Source: Aureibaculum flavum (GTDB taxonomy: Bacteria > Bacteroidota > Bacteroidia > Flavobacteriales > Flavobacteriaceae). Taken from it: a DNA stretch of 64,000 nucleotides. The stretch spans positions 248,001 to 312,000 of the forward strand of contig NZ_JAEHFJ010000005.1 of the NCBI RefSeq assembly GCF_016406085.1, in the 5' to 3' direction. A program made the position numbers and the translations under genes. How positions within the stretch are numbered: the first letter of the stretch is position 1; the number at the start of each line of letters is the position of its first letter. The notes under the pieces were generated by a model. It worked only from the letters and a program-made list of their open reading frames with translations, did no database searches and was not told the DNA's origin. Below are positions 25,421 to 38,245 of this stretch, piece by piece.

Positions 25421-26452
25421 ATGAAAGCGAAAATCACTTTAAAGGACATAGCCAAAGAATTAGAGGTATCAACTTCAACAGTTTCGAAGGCATTAAATGA
25501 TAGTAACGAAATTAGTTTAGAATTGCGAGAGAAGATAAAAGCCTTCGCTGATTTTTATCATTATAGACCGAATATGACGGCCTTAAAACTAAGGAATAAG
25601 AAGACCATGATTATTGGTGTGATTATTCCTGAAATTGTACATCATTTTTTCTCTGAAATTATAAGTGGTATTGAAAAAATGGCAAATGGTAGGAGCTATA
25701 ATGTTATGGTTTGTGTATCGAGTGAGTCTTACGAAAAGGAAAAATTAAACCTCGCAATGTTATCTAACGGAAGCGTAGATGGAGTCTTGGTTTCCATAGC
25801 CAAGGAAACGTTGGAATTGGGAAATTTTGATCATTTTAAAGAATTGGCAGATTACAACATTCCACTCGTTTTATTCGATAGAGTTTCTGATGAGGTAAAT
25901 TGTGATAAAATTGTGGTTGATGATGAGGGAGCCGGTTATAAGGCAACTAATTATTTAATGGATATTGGTCGTAAACGTATTTGTATATTGTCAACGCCAG
26001 ATCATGTTAATGTTGGTGCTCTACGTGGTTTGGGGTATAAAAAGGCGATTGAAGAAAGGGGAGGGCAAGTAGATGATCGTTTGCTATTTAGAGTGAATGA
26101 CAAAACAGACCTTACCTTACAGATTCAGACGTATTTAAATAGTTTAGAAGTTTGGCCAGACGCTATTATAGGTGTAAATGAAATTTTTGCTGCAATTGCG
26201 ATGAAAGTGGTAAAAGAGAGGAAGTTGAAAATTCCTGAAGATGTGGCTATTATTGGTTTTACTGATGGCTTAATTTCTCAATTTTCTACACCGGCCATGT
26301 CTACAATTGTTCAGCACGGTTTTATGATGGGGGAGCAGGCAACAGCTATGTTATTAGATAGAATTCAAAAAAAGGAACCTGAAATTAATTATGAATATAA
26401 AGTGATTTCAACGGATTTAAAAATTAGAGAGTCTACAGAAAAAATAGAATAA
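25421..26452 (+). CDS. LacI-family transcriptional regulator of the alpha-glucan locus
   Basis: A 343-residue regulator. N-terminal LacI helix-turn-helix with hinge (ITLKDIAKELEVSTSTVSKA, residues 4-60), then a periplasmic-binding-protein-like effector domain (about 60-338; MIIGVIIPEIVHHFFSEI, LVLFDRVSDEVNCDKIVVDD, IIGVNEIFAAIAMKV). Members of this family bind DNA as dimers and respond to a sugar, here most likely maltose or a maltodextrin. It lies between the susC arm and the cytoplasmic maltose-use arm and next to a CGAAAACGGTTTCG palindrome, so it is the natural regulator of both. Whether it represses or activates cannot be told from sequence. Confidence 0.93.
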   Translation: MKAKITLKDIAKELEVSTSTVSKALNDSNEISLELREKIKAFADFYHYRPNMTALKLRNKKTMIIGVIIPEIVHHFFSEIISGIEKMANGRSYNVMVCVSSESYEKEKLNLAMLSNGSVDGVLVSIAKETLELGNFDHFKELADYNIPLVLFDRVSDEVNCDKIVVDDEGAGYKATNYLMDIGRKRICILSTPDHVNVGALRGLGYKKAIEERGGQVDDRLLFRVNDKTDLTLQIQTYLNSLEVWPDAIIGVNEIFAAIAMKVVKERKLKIPEDVAIIGFTDGLISQFSTPAMSTIVQHGFMMGEQATAMLLDRIQKKEPEINYEYKVISTDLKIRESTEKIE

Positions 26453-26500
26453 TAAATTATTTATAAAAAATAATTTATATCTTTGAATTTCAAAATGAAA
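26453..26500 (+). promoter_or_regulatory. Candidate promoter of the maltose-use operon
   Basis: TATCTTTG at 26478-26485 is a perfect match to the Bacteroidota -7 box TAnnTTTG. Directly upstream lies an AT-only inverted repeat (TAAATTATT, 26453-26461, with AATAATTTA, 26469-26477), and directly downstream a TTTCA-AAA-TGAAA palindrome (26488-26500). Both could be operators. No clear -33 box is seen. Confidence 0.5.
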
Positions 26501-26631
26501 GTTTTGATTTGACATTTGCCTTTTCATTTTAAATAAAAGACCGAATGTTTAAAAATACATTTTACACTTCACACAAAAAATTTGGCCGATGATTTTCATT
26601 GGGCTGTTATCTCGTTGTTAATATTTTATTT

Positions 26632-27996
26632 ATGGAAAAAAGGAAACTAAGTTTCTGGCAAATCTGGAACATGAGTTTTGGATTTCTAGGAATACAGATG
26701 GGTTTTGCATTACAAAACGCAAATGCCAGTAGGATTCTTCAAATTTTCGGTGCTGATCTGCATGAACTTTCATGGTTTTGGATCATTGCACCGCTTATGG
26801 GGTTGATTGTACAACCCATTGTTGGTCATTATAGTGATAAAACGTGGGGGAGATTTGGAAGGAGAAAACCTTATTTTCTCGTAGGTGCTTTATTAGCATC
26901 TATTGGATTAGTATTGATGCCTCAAGCTGATATTTTTATTGCTTTTTTACCTGCTTTGTGGGTGGGTGCTGGTTTTTTAATGATTATGGATGCTTCTTTT
27001 AATATTGCCATGGAACCTTTCCGAGCTTTAGTGGGAGATAATTTAAGAACAGATCAAAGAACAGCTGGATTCAGTATTCAAACCGCTTTGATTGGTTTTG
27101 GTGCGGTTATCGGTTCTTGGTTGCCTTATGCATTAACCAATTGGTTTGGAATTTCAAATGTATCAGAAGAAGGAAGTGTACCTATGCACCTAATTTGGTC
27201 TTTTGTTATTGGAGCTATTATTTTGATAGTATCTATTTTAATAACAATTGTTACAACAAAGGAGTATTCTCCTGAAGAACTTCAGCAAATAGAAAACAAT
27301 CTTTCTCAAGATGGTGTTATTGAAATAGTTGATGATGAAAAGGAGTCTAGCTTATTAGATATTTTTGATGATTTTAAAAAGATGCCTGCTACAATGCGGC
27401 AATTGAGTTGGGTTCAATTCTTTTCTTGGTTTGGACTTTTTGGAATGTGGGTTTTTGCTGTTCCTGCAATCGCACAGCATATATATGGATTACCTTTAAC
27501 AGATAGTAGTAGTAAGACGTATCAAAATGCTGGCGATTGGGTTGGTATTTTGTTTGGAGTTTACAATTTGGTTTCTGCATTATTTGCTTTTACACTTCCT
27601 TATATCGCAAAAAGAATTGGAAGAAAGAAAACGCATTCTACTTCTCTAATTATTGGAGGACTAGGATTAATATCAATTTATTTTATGCCTAACGAAGATT
27701 GGTTAATTCTTTCAATGATAGGTGTCGGTATCGCTTGGGCTAGTATTTTGGCCATGCCTTATGCTATTTTGGCGGGTTCTATCAACCCCAAAAAAATGGG
27801 TGTATATATGGGTATTTTCAATTTCTTTATTGTAATTCCTCAAATTATAAATGCTATAATCGGTGGGCCATTAGTCAAATATTTATATAACGATCATGCA
27901 ATTTTTGCATTGGTAACAAGTGGAGTCAGTTTCTTAATAGCTGCTCTCTTAGTAGCAAAAGTAAAAGATGTAGACGAAAAATTAAACGAAAATTAA
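26632..27996 (+). CDS. MFS maltose/maltodextrin transporter (SLC45/GPH-like)
   Basis: A 454-residue inner-membrane carrier with about 12 membrane segments and a cytoplasmic loop near residues 205-245 rich in Glu and Asp. The start is the ATG giving MEKRKLSFWQIWNMSFGFLG; an upstream in-frame TTG would add 11 unlikely residues. The first half shows GLIVQPIVGHYSDKTWGRFG and RRKPYFLVGA, the loop typical of sucrose/maltose proton symporters of the GPH/SLC45 type. It starts the run transporter, beta-phosphoglucomutase, maltose phosphorylase; the stop codon directly touches the next start. Import of maltose from the periplasm for phosphorolysis in the cytoplasm is the obvious role, inferred from this context. 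Confidence 0.88.
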   Translation: MEKRKLSFWQIWNMSFGFLGIQMGFALQNANASRILQIFGADLHELSWFWIIAPLMGLIVQPIVGHYSDKTWGRFGRRKPYFLVGALLASIGLVLMPQADIFIAFLPALWVGAGFLMIMDASFNIAMEPFRALVGDNLRTDQRTAGFSIQTALIGFGAVIGSWLPYALTNWFGISNVSEEGSVPMHLIWSFVIGAIILIVSILITIVTTKEYSPEELQQIENNLSQDGVIEIVDDEKESSLLDIFDDFKKMPATMRQLSWVQFFSWFGLFGMWVFAVPAIAQHIYGLPLTDSSSKTYQNAGDWVGILFGVYNLVSALFAFTLPYIAKRIGRKKTHSTSLIIGGLGLISIYFMPNEDWLILSMIGVGIAWASILAMPYAILAGSINPKKMGVYMGIFNFFIVIPQIINAIIGGPLVKYLYNDHAIFALVTSGVSFLIAALLVAKVKDVDEKLNEN

Positions 27997-28656
27997 ATGA
28001 ATAAAAAAGGATTTATATTCGACTTAGACGGAGTCATAGTTGATACTGCTAAATATCACTATTTGGCTTGGAGCGATTTAGCTAGTGAATTAGGCTTCGA
28101 ATTTACTATTGAACAAAATGAAATGTTTAAAGGGGTAAGTCGAAAAAGATGCATGGAAATTCTACTTGATATTGGTGGAATTACTGCAACTAAAAATCAG
28201 TTTGATACTTGGATGGTTGAAAAGAACGTAGATTATCTAAAGTATATTGATAAAATGGATGCATCTGAAATTCTACCAGATGTTGTTAGAGTTTTAGATT
28301 TTCTGAAAAAACACCATATTCCAATAGCATTGGGTTCGGCAAGTAAAAACGCACAACCTATTTTAGAAAAAGTAGGGTTGTTATCCTATTTTGATACTAT
28401 TGTAGATGGTAATAATGTAACCAAAGCAAAACCAGATCCAGAAGTGTTTTTGTTAGCAGCAAAACAATTAGGAGTAAAGGCTGATGATTGTGTTGTTTTT
28501 GAAGATGCTGTAGCAGGTATAGAAGCTGCCAACAAAGCAAATATGGTAAGTATTGGCATTGGAGATAAAAATATTTTATCTGAAGCTCAATATAATTTTA
28601 AAGATTTTACAGAAATGGACGCTATTTTTTTAAACGGATTATTGGCCGGAAAATAA
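27997..28656 (+). CDS. pgmB: Beta-phosphoglucomutase
   Basis: A 219-residue HAD-superfamily enzyme that converts beta-glucose 1-phosphate, released by maltose phosphorylase, to glucose 6-phosphate. Motif I is FIFDLDGVIVDT, with Asp9 as the phosphorylated nucleophile and Asp11 as acid/base. Motif II is ALGSASKNA, and the later motifs are KAKPDPEVFLLAA and VFEDAVAGIEAA. The cap domain around 20-90 has the expected helices (FKGVSRKRCMEILLDIGG). Length is typical. It directly abuts the MFS gene and is followed after 57 bases by the GH65 phosphorylase, the standard pairing for cytoplasmic maltose use. Confidence 0.95.
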   Translation: MNKKGFIFDLDGVIVDTAKYHYLAWSDLASELGFEFTIEQNEMFKGVSRKRCMEILLDIGGITATKNQFDTWMVEKNVDYLKYIDKMDASEILPDVVRVLDFLKKHHIPIALGSASKNAQPILEKVGLLSYFDTIVDGNNVTKAKPDPEVFLLAAKQLGVKADDCVVFEDAVAGIEAANKANMVSIGIGDKNILSEAQYNFKDFTEMDAIFLNGLLAGK

Positions 28657-28713
28657 GTAGATAAATTGTAAATAAAATCGACGTAATACTAATACCTTAA
28701 TACTAATATTAAA

Positions 28714-33136
<4,423 letters not shown>

Positions 33137-33175
33137 TAACCTTGTTTTTTTATTAAGATTTAAAAGATTAAATTT

Positions 33176-35056
33176 ATGGAATATGATTTTAAGCGATTAA
33201 TTATTATAGGTCAAATATTTCTATTAATGAGTTTAGGTGCAAGTGCCCAAATAGAACGCGTAGAACCGCTGAATTGGTGGGTAGGTTTTGAGAATAACGA
33301 TTTACAGTTATTGATAAAAGGCAATAATATCAGCAATGCTATTCCGAGTATTTCTTATGATGGTGTTCACCTCATGAGTATTCAAAAAGGAACGAGTCCA
33401 AATTATTTATTTCTAAATCTTAACATCCATGCAGATACAAAACCAGGAGCGTTTGATATCGTTTTTGAACAAGAAAATATGGAAACAATTCGGTATTCTT
33501 ATACGTTAAACGCTCGTAAAAAGGAGGCTGATGCTTATGAAGGTTTTAATAGTTCGGATGCTATTTACTTAATTACTCCAGATCGTTTTGCTAATGGAAA
33601 TGTTATTAATGATCAGGTATCTGGTCTAAAAGATCAAACCTTAAATAGAGCACAAGATTATTATAGACATGGCGGTGATATAAGAGGGATAATTAATCAT
33701 TTAGATTATATTAAAGACATGGGGTTTACTACAATTTGGCCAACACCTTTGTTAACTAATGATATGTCAGAATCTTCGTATCATGGGTATGCAATCACTG
33801 ATTTTTATGAAGTAGACCCTCGTTTTGGAACGTTAGATGCCTATAAAGAACTTGCCGAAAAAATAAAGGAAAATGGAATGAAATTGGTAATGGATCAGGT
33901 AGCTAACCATTGCGGAATAGAACATTGGTGGATGAAAGATTTGCCTTTTAATGATTGGATCAATCAACAAGACAATTTCTTGAACAAAAAAGAAATTAAT
34001 AAATCCAATCATAGACGAACGGCCAATCAAGATATGTATGCCTCTAAACTGGATAAAAAAAATTTAAATGATGGATGGTTTGTAGATAGCATGCCTGATT
34101 TAAATCAGAAGAATCCATTTATGGCAACCTATATTATTCAAAATAGTATTTGGTGGATAGAGACGTTAGAATTGGGTGGTATCCGTCAAGATACCTATCC
34201 TTATCCCGATAAGGAATTTATGTCTGATTGGGCAGGGGCAATTATGAAAGAATATCCAAATTTTAGTATCGTAGGTGAGGAGTGGAGTATGAATCCGCTA
34301 TTAGTAGGGTATTGGCAATCTGGAGCTAAAAATAAGGACGGCTATGAGTCCAATTTAAGGTCTACCATGGATTTCCCGATGCAAAATAATATTGTAGCTG
34401 CTTTAAATGAAAATGAAGAATGGGATAAAGGGTTGGTAAAATTATATGAAGGCTTAGCGAATGATTTTCATTATGCAACACCTGAAGATATCATGATTTT
34501 TGCAGACAATCATGATATGAGCAGAATTCACACACAGCTGAATGAAGATTATGTAAAAACTAAAATGGCCTTAGCATCGGTATTGTTATTACCTAGAGTA
34601 CCGCAAATTTATTATGGTACGGAAGTATTACTTAGTGATGCTGAAAAACCAGGTGATCATGGCTTAATAAGGACTGATTTTCCCGGAGGTTGGCAAAATG
34701 ATACGGTAAATGCATTTACTGGAGAAGGCTTAACAGATGAGCAAAAAGATGTACAGAATTTTCTTAAAAAAGTATTGAATTATCGCAAAGAAAGTAAAGC
34801 CATTCACAATGGTAAAACCATACATTTTGCACCAGAAAATGGAATCTATGTATTGTTTCGAATAGAGGGTGATGAAACTGTTGTAATGATTTTGAATAAA
34901 AATGAGAATTCGGTTGCGTTAGATTTAAATCGTTTTGAAGAAATGGGTTTAGTTGATAAAACTTTAAAAAATATGATCTCAGAAGATTCAATAACTTGGA
35001 AAGGCCCATTAAAAATTAATGATAGAGGAGTGATATTATTAACAACAAAACTGTAA
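33176..35056 (+). CDS. GH13 alpha-amylase/neopullulanase (SusA-like), periplasmic
   Basis: A 626-residue protein with signal peptide (ending LGASAQ), an N-terminal immunoglobulin-like domain of the cyclomaltodextrinase type (about 25-115; WWVGFENNDLQLLIKG) and a GH13 barrel plus C domain. Active-site regions: MDQVANHCG, GGIRQDTYP (nucleophile Asp339), IVGEEWSMN (acid Glu368) and FADNHDMSRI (Asp447). There is no lipobox and no T9SS tail, so it should act in the periplasm on imported malto-oligosaccharides, like SusA of Bacteroides. It is 39 bases downstream of the GH97 gene. Substrate range could include cyclodextrins and pullulan fragments. Confidence 0.93.
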   Translation: MEYDFKRLIIIGQIFLLMSLGASAQIERVEPLNWWVGFENNDLQLLIKGNNISNAIPSISYDGVHLMSIQKGTSPNYLFLNLNIHADTKPGAFDIVFEQENMETIRYSYTLNARKKEADAYEGFNSSDAIYLITPDRFANGNVINDQVSGLKDQTLNRAQDYYRHGGDIRGIINHLDYIKDMGFTTIWPTPLLTNDMSESSYHGYAITDFYEVDPRFGTLDAYKELAEKIKENGMKLVMDQVANHCGIEHWWMKDLPFNDWINQQDNFLNKKEINKSNHRRTANQDMYASKLDKKNLNDGWFVDSMPDLNQKNPFMATYIIQNSIWWIETLELGGIRQDTYPYPDKEFMSDWAGAIMKEYPNFSIVGEEWSMNPLLVGYWQSGAKNKDGYESNLRSTMDFPMQNNIVAALNENEEWDKGLVKLYEGLANDFHYATPEDIMIFADNHDMSRIHTQLNEDYVKTKMALASVLLLPRVPQIYYGTEVLLSDAEKPGDHGLIRTDFPGGWQNDTVNAFTGEGLTDEQKDVQNFLKKVLNYRKESKAIHNGKTIHFAPENGIYVLFRIEGDETVVMILNKNENSVALDLNRFEEMGLVDKTLKNMISEDSITWKGPLKINDRGVILLTTKL

Positions 35057-35124
35057 AGCTACCGTAAATAACAACTTTTCCTTTTCTACAAGGGATAGTG
35101 GTGTGTTTTTAGGACTTCAAGAAA

Positions 35125-36246
35125 ATGAACAAAGCCATATTATCAATAGTGAGTTTTTTATTAATAGTTCAGGTAAGTTTGGCTCAAGTCACTTTTGTTG
35201 TTACTAAATACCCTAAAAGCACTACCAAAGAGAATGTTTATATTACTGGAAATTTTGAAGGGTGGACCGGAGGTCAAGAAAAATATAAATTAAAGCAACA
35301 AAATAATAAGTATTCAATTACATTACCTGAAGAAGAAGCTATTCTTTTTAAATTTACAAAAGGTTCTTGGGCGTCTGTTGAAACGGATAAAGATTATTAT
35401 ACAATTGAAAATCGAGAATATATTTTTAATATGCCAAATGATACGGTACATATATCAATAGACAATTGGTCTCAAGGTAAAGTTGTGAATTCAACGGCAA
35501 CTCCAAATGTGAAATTATTTTATAAAGCACTTCATATTCCACAACTTAAAAGAAAACGTAGAATTTGGGTTTATTTACCACCAGATTATAATGCTACTAA
35601 AGAAAAATATCCTGTTGTATATATGCAAGATGGTCAGAATTTATTTGATGCTGCAACTTCTTTTTCTGGAGAATGGGCTGTTGATGAAACACTAAATAAA
35701 CTGGCACGTGAAAAGAAGTTAAAAATGATTGTGGTAGGTATCGACAATGGTTCAAAACACAGAATTGATGAATACTCGCCCTGGAAAAATAATAGTTATG
35801 GTGGAGGAAAAGGTGAAGCCTATGTTCAATTTATAGTGGAAACCTTAAAGCCGAAAATAGATAGTGCTTTTAGAACCAAAACACAACCTAGAAATACTGC
35901 CATTATGGGAAGCTCTATGGGCGGATTAATTTCTTATTACGCTGCATTAAAATATCCTAAAGTTTTTGGAAAAGCGGGTGTATTTTCACCTTCTTTTTGG
36001 TTTTCAGACAAAGTAATTGATTTTACGAAGGGGCATAGTAAAAAATCACCAGTAAAGGCTTACTTTTTAATGGGAGATGAAGAAGATAATAGTGCAATTG
36101 ATGCAATGGATAATGTAATTGAGACCATGAAAAAAAGTGGTTTTAAACAGAAGAATTTAGCAAAAAAAATGGTTATTGGTGGTAAGCATAATGAAACTTT
36201 GTGGAGCAATGGATTTGAAGAAGCAATACTATGGCTGTTTAAATAA
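35125..36246 (+). CDS. Alpha/beta-hydrolase (esterase) with N-terminal starch-binding-like domain
   Basis: A 373-residue exported protein (signal peptide ending VSLAQ). Residues about 21-115 look like a CBM20/CBM48-type beta-sandwich (VYITGNFEGWTGG and a following FKFTKGSW strand). Residues about 130-373 are an alpha/beta hydrolase of the esterase D/Fes type: VYLPPDYNATKEKYPVVYMQDG, nucleophile elbow GSSMGG, MGDEEDN (Asp) and GGKHNETLW (His). It lies between two GH13 genes, six bases before the second. An esterase inside an alpha-glucan locus suggests removal of acyl groups from the glucan, or hydrolysis of another ester; this is inference and the substrate is unknown. Confidence 0.85.
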   Translation: MNKAILSIVSFLLIVQVSLAQVTFVVTKYPKSTTKENVYITGNFEGWTGGQEKYKLKQQNNKYSITLPEEEAILFKFTKGSWASVETDKDYYTIENREYIFNMPNDTVHISIDNWSQGKVVNSTATPNVKLFYKALHIPQLKRKRRIWVYLPPDYNATKEKYPVVYMQDGQNLFDAATSFSGEWAVDETLNKLAREKKLKMIVVGIDNGSKHRIDEYSPWKNNSYGGGKGEAYVQFIVETLKPKIDSAFRTKTQPRNTAIMGSSMGGLISYYAALKYPKVFGKAGVFSPSFWFSDKVIDFTKGHSKKSPVKAYFLMGDEEDNSAIDAMDNVIETMKKSGFKQKNLAKKMVIGGKHNETLWSNGFEEAILWLFK

Positions 36247-36252
36247 GAAGCA

Positions 36253-38136
36253 ATGAGATTAAATAAAATATATATATCATTCTTTATGCTAGTGACCCTA
36301 TTTATGGCATGTGGTAAAGAAAAACAATCAGAAGAAAAACAAACAATGAAAATAGAAAAAAGTGCTCATAAAAAAGTGGTTTATCAAGTGTTTACAAGAT
36401 TATTTGGAAACACAAATACAACGAATAAACCTTGGGGAACTATCGAGGAAAATGGGGTTGGAAAATTTAGTGACTTTACGGATAAGGCGTTGAAGAAAAT
36501 TAAGGATTTAGGGGTAACTCATATTTGGTACACGGGTATTCCTCATCATGATGTAATTAGAGATTATACTGAGTTTGGCATTTCAAATGATGACCCTGAT
36601 GTGGTAAAAGGCCGTGCGGGTTCGCCCTATGCCGTTAAAGATTATTATAATGTGAATCCTGATTTAGCTGATAATCCTGCCCAAAGATTAGCCGAATTTA
36701 AAGCCTTAATTAAACGAACTCATAAAGCCGGATTACAACTAATTATTGACATTGTGCCCAACCATGTTGCTCGTAATTATCAAGGATTAACCAATCCAGA
36801 AGGGGTAGATGATTTTGGTGCTAAAGATGACAAAACAGTTGTTTATGATGTTAATAATAATTTTTATTATGTTCCAGGAGAGGCCTTTAAAGTACCTGAA
36901 TGGCAAAATGGATATCAACCGCTAGGGGGTGAAAACAATCCACTTGCTGATCATAGGTTTGAAGAATATCCGGCAAAATGGACAGGTAATGGTTCTAGAG
37001 CAGCCCAGCCAGATGTAAATGACTGGTATGAAACAGTGAAAATTAATTATGGCGTGAGCCCCGACGGTAGAAAGGACTTTAATGAATTACCAGAAGGCTT
37101 TGAGAACAAAAATTATAAAAAGCATTTTGATTTTTGGAAGGATAAAAAAGTGCCAAGCTCTTGGATTAAATTTAAAGATATTGCTTTGTATTGGATAGAA
37201 ATGGGAGTAGATGGCTTTCGATATGATATGGCTGAAATGGTTCCTGTTGAGTTTTGGAGTTATATGAATTCTGCTATAAAGATGAAAAATGAAAATGCAT
37301 TTTTAATGGCTGAGGTGTACAATCCTGATTTGTATCGAGATTATATCCGTAAAGGAAAAATGGATTATCTATACGATAAAGTACAACTATACGATACCAT
37401 TAAGAATATTATGCAAGGGCATGGCTCTACTGATCATATTGCAGCTATTGAAAAATGGAAGAAAGATATAGAGCATCACATGCTTCATTTCTTAGAAAAT
37501 CATGACGAACAGCGAATTGCAAGTCCTGAATTTGCGGGTAATGCCTTAAATGGAAAGCCAGCAATGGTTGTTTCTGCAACGATTAGCACATCACCAACTT
37601 TAGTATATTTTGGTCAAGAATTGGGCGAGCCTGGAGCAGAGAATGCAGGTTTTGGAAGTCCATCGAGAACTTCTATTTTCGATTATATTGGCGTTCCAAA
37701 TTTACAACGTTGGGTTAATGATAAAAAATTTGATGGAGGTGCATCTACAGAGGAAGAAAAATCGTTGAGAGATTTTTATAAGCGGTTGTTAAACTTTACC
37801 ATTAATAGTTCAGCGATGATGGGTGCGTATCAAGATATTCACCATCATAACAGATACCATACGGAATGGTATAATGATAAGGTGCTGTCTTATGTACGTT
37901 GGGATACTACTGAAAAATTAATAATTGTATCCAATTTTAACGATAGTAATCACTATGGATTTGACTTACAGATACCTGAAGATATTATAAAAAAATGGAA
38001 TTTAAAGGATGGAGAATATGAAACGGAAGATCAAATCTATCATAAGGATAAAACCACATTAAAAGTAGAAAATGGAGTTGGTTTTATTAGAGTGGAATTA
38101 GATCCTTTGGAGTCCTTTATTTTGAAATTAAAATAA
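36253..38136 (+). CDS. GH13 alpha-amylase family lipoprotein
   Basis: A 627-residue lipoprotein (lipobox TLFMAC) with a GH13 barrel starting soon after a short Lys/Glu-rich linker (VVYQVFTRLFGN). Active-site regions: IIDIVPNHVA, DGFRYDMAEM (nucleophile Asp325), LMAEVYNPD (acid Glu354) and FLENHDEQRI (Asp418). Between regions I and II it has an insertion of over 100 residues (about 185-300) rich in aromatic residues and Asn. The C domain (about 540-627) ends PLESFILKLK. Anchoring to the outer membrane separates it from the soluble periplasmic GH13 upstream. Specificity (amylase, glucosidase or maltogenic) cannot be read. Confidence 0.9.
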   Translation: MRLNKIYISFFMLVTLFMACGKEKQSEEKQTMKIEKSAHKKVVYQVFTRLFGNTNTTNKPWGTIEENGVGKFSDFTDKALKKIKDLGVTHIWYTGIPHHDVIRDYTEFGISNDDPDVVKGRAGSPYAVKDYYNVNPDLADNPAQRLAEFKALIKRTHKAGLQLIIDIVPNHVARNYQGLTNPEGVDDFGAKDDKTVVYDVNNNFYYVPGEAFKVPEWQNGYQPLGGENNPLADHRFEEYPAKWTGNGSRAAQPDVNDWYETVKINYGVSPDGRKDFNELPEGFENKNYKKHFDFWKDKKVPSSWIKFKDIALYWIEMGVDGFRYDMAEMVPVEFWSYMNSAIKMKNENAFLMAEVYNPDLYRDYIRKGKMDYLYDKVQLYDTIKNIMQGHGSTDHIAAIEKWKKDIEHHMLHFLENHDEQRIASPEFAGNALNGKPAMVVSATISTSPTLVYFGQELGEPGAENAGFGSPSRTSIFDYIGVPNLQRWVNDKKFDGGASTEEEKSLRDFYKRLLNFTINSSAMMGAYQDIHHHNRYHTEWYNDKVLSYVRWDTTEKLIIVSNFNDSNHYGFDLQIPEDIIKKWNLKDGEYETEDQIYHKDKTTLKVENGVGFIRVELDPLESFILKLK

Positions 38137-38245
38137 GAGTAATAAAATTTCCTTTTTTTTTAAGGAAGTGCACCCAAACGTAAGGTTTTAGTTTTAAAAG
38201 AATAGTATGAGCGGGATGATCCTCTCCAATTTTAAATTATAAAAA

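Noticed and set aside
38137-38245. Inverted repeat TTCCTT...AAGGAA as a terminator between two GH13 genes
   Set aside because: The arms are short, the loop is a T-run and no T-run follows, so termination is unlikely to be strong.
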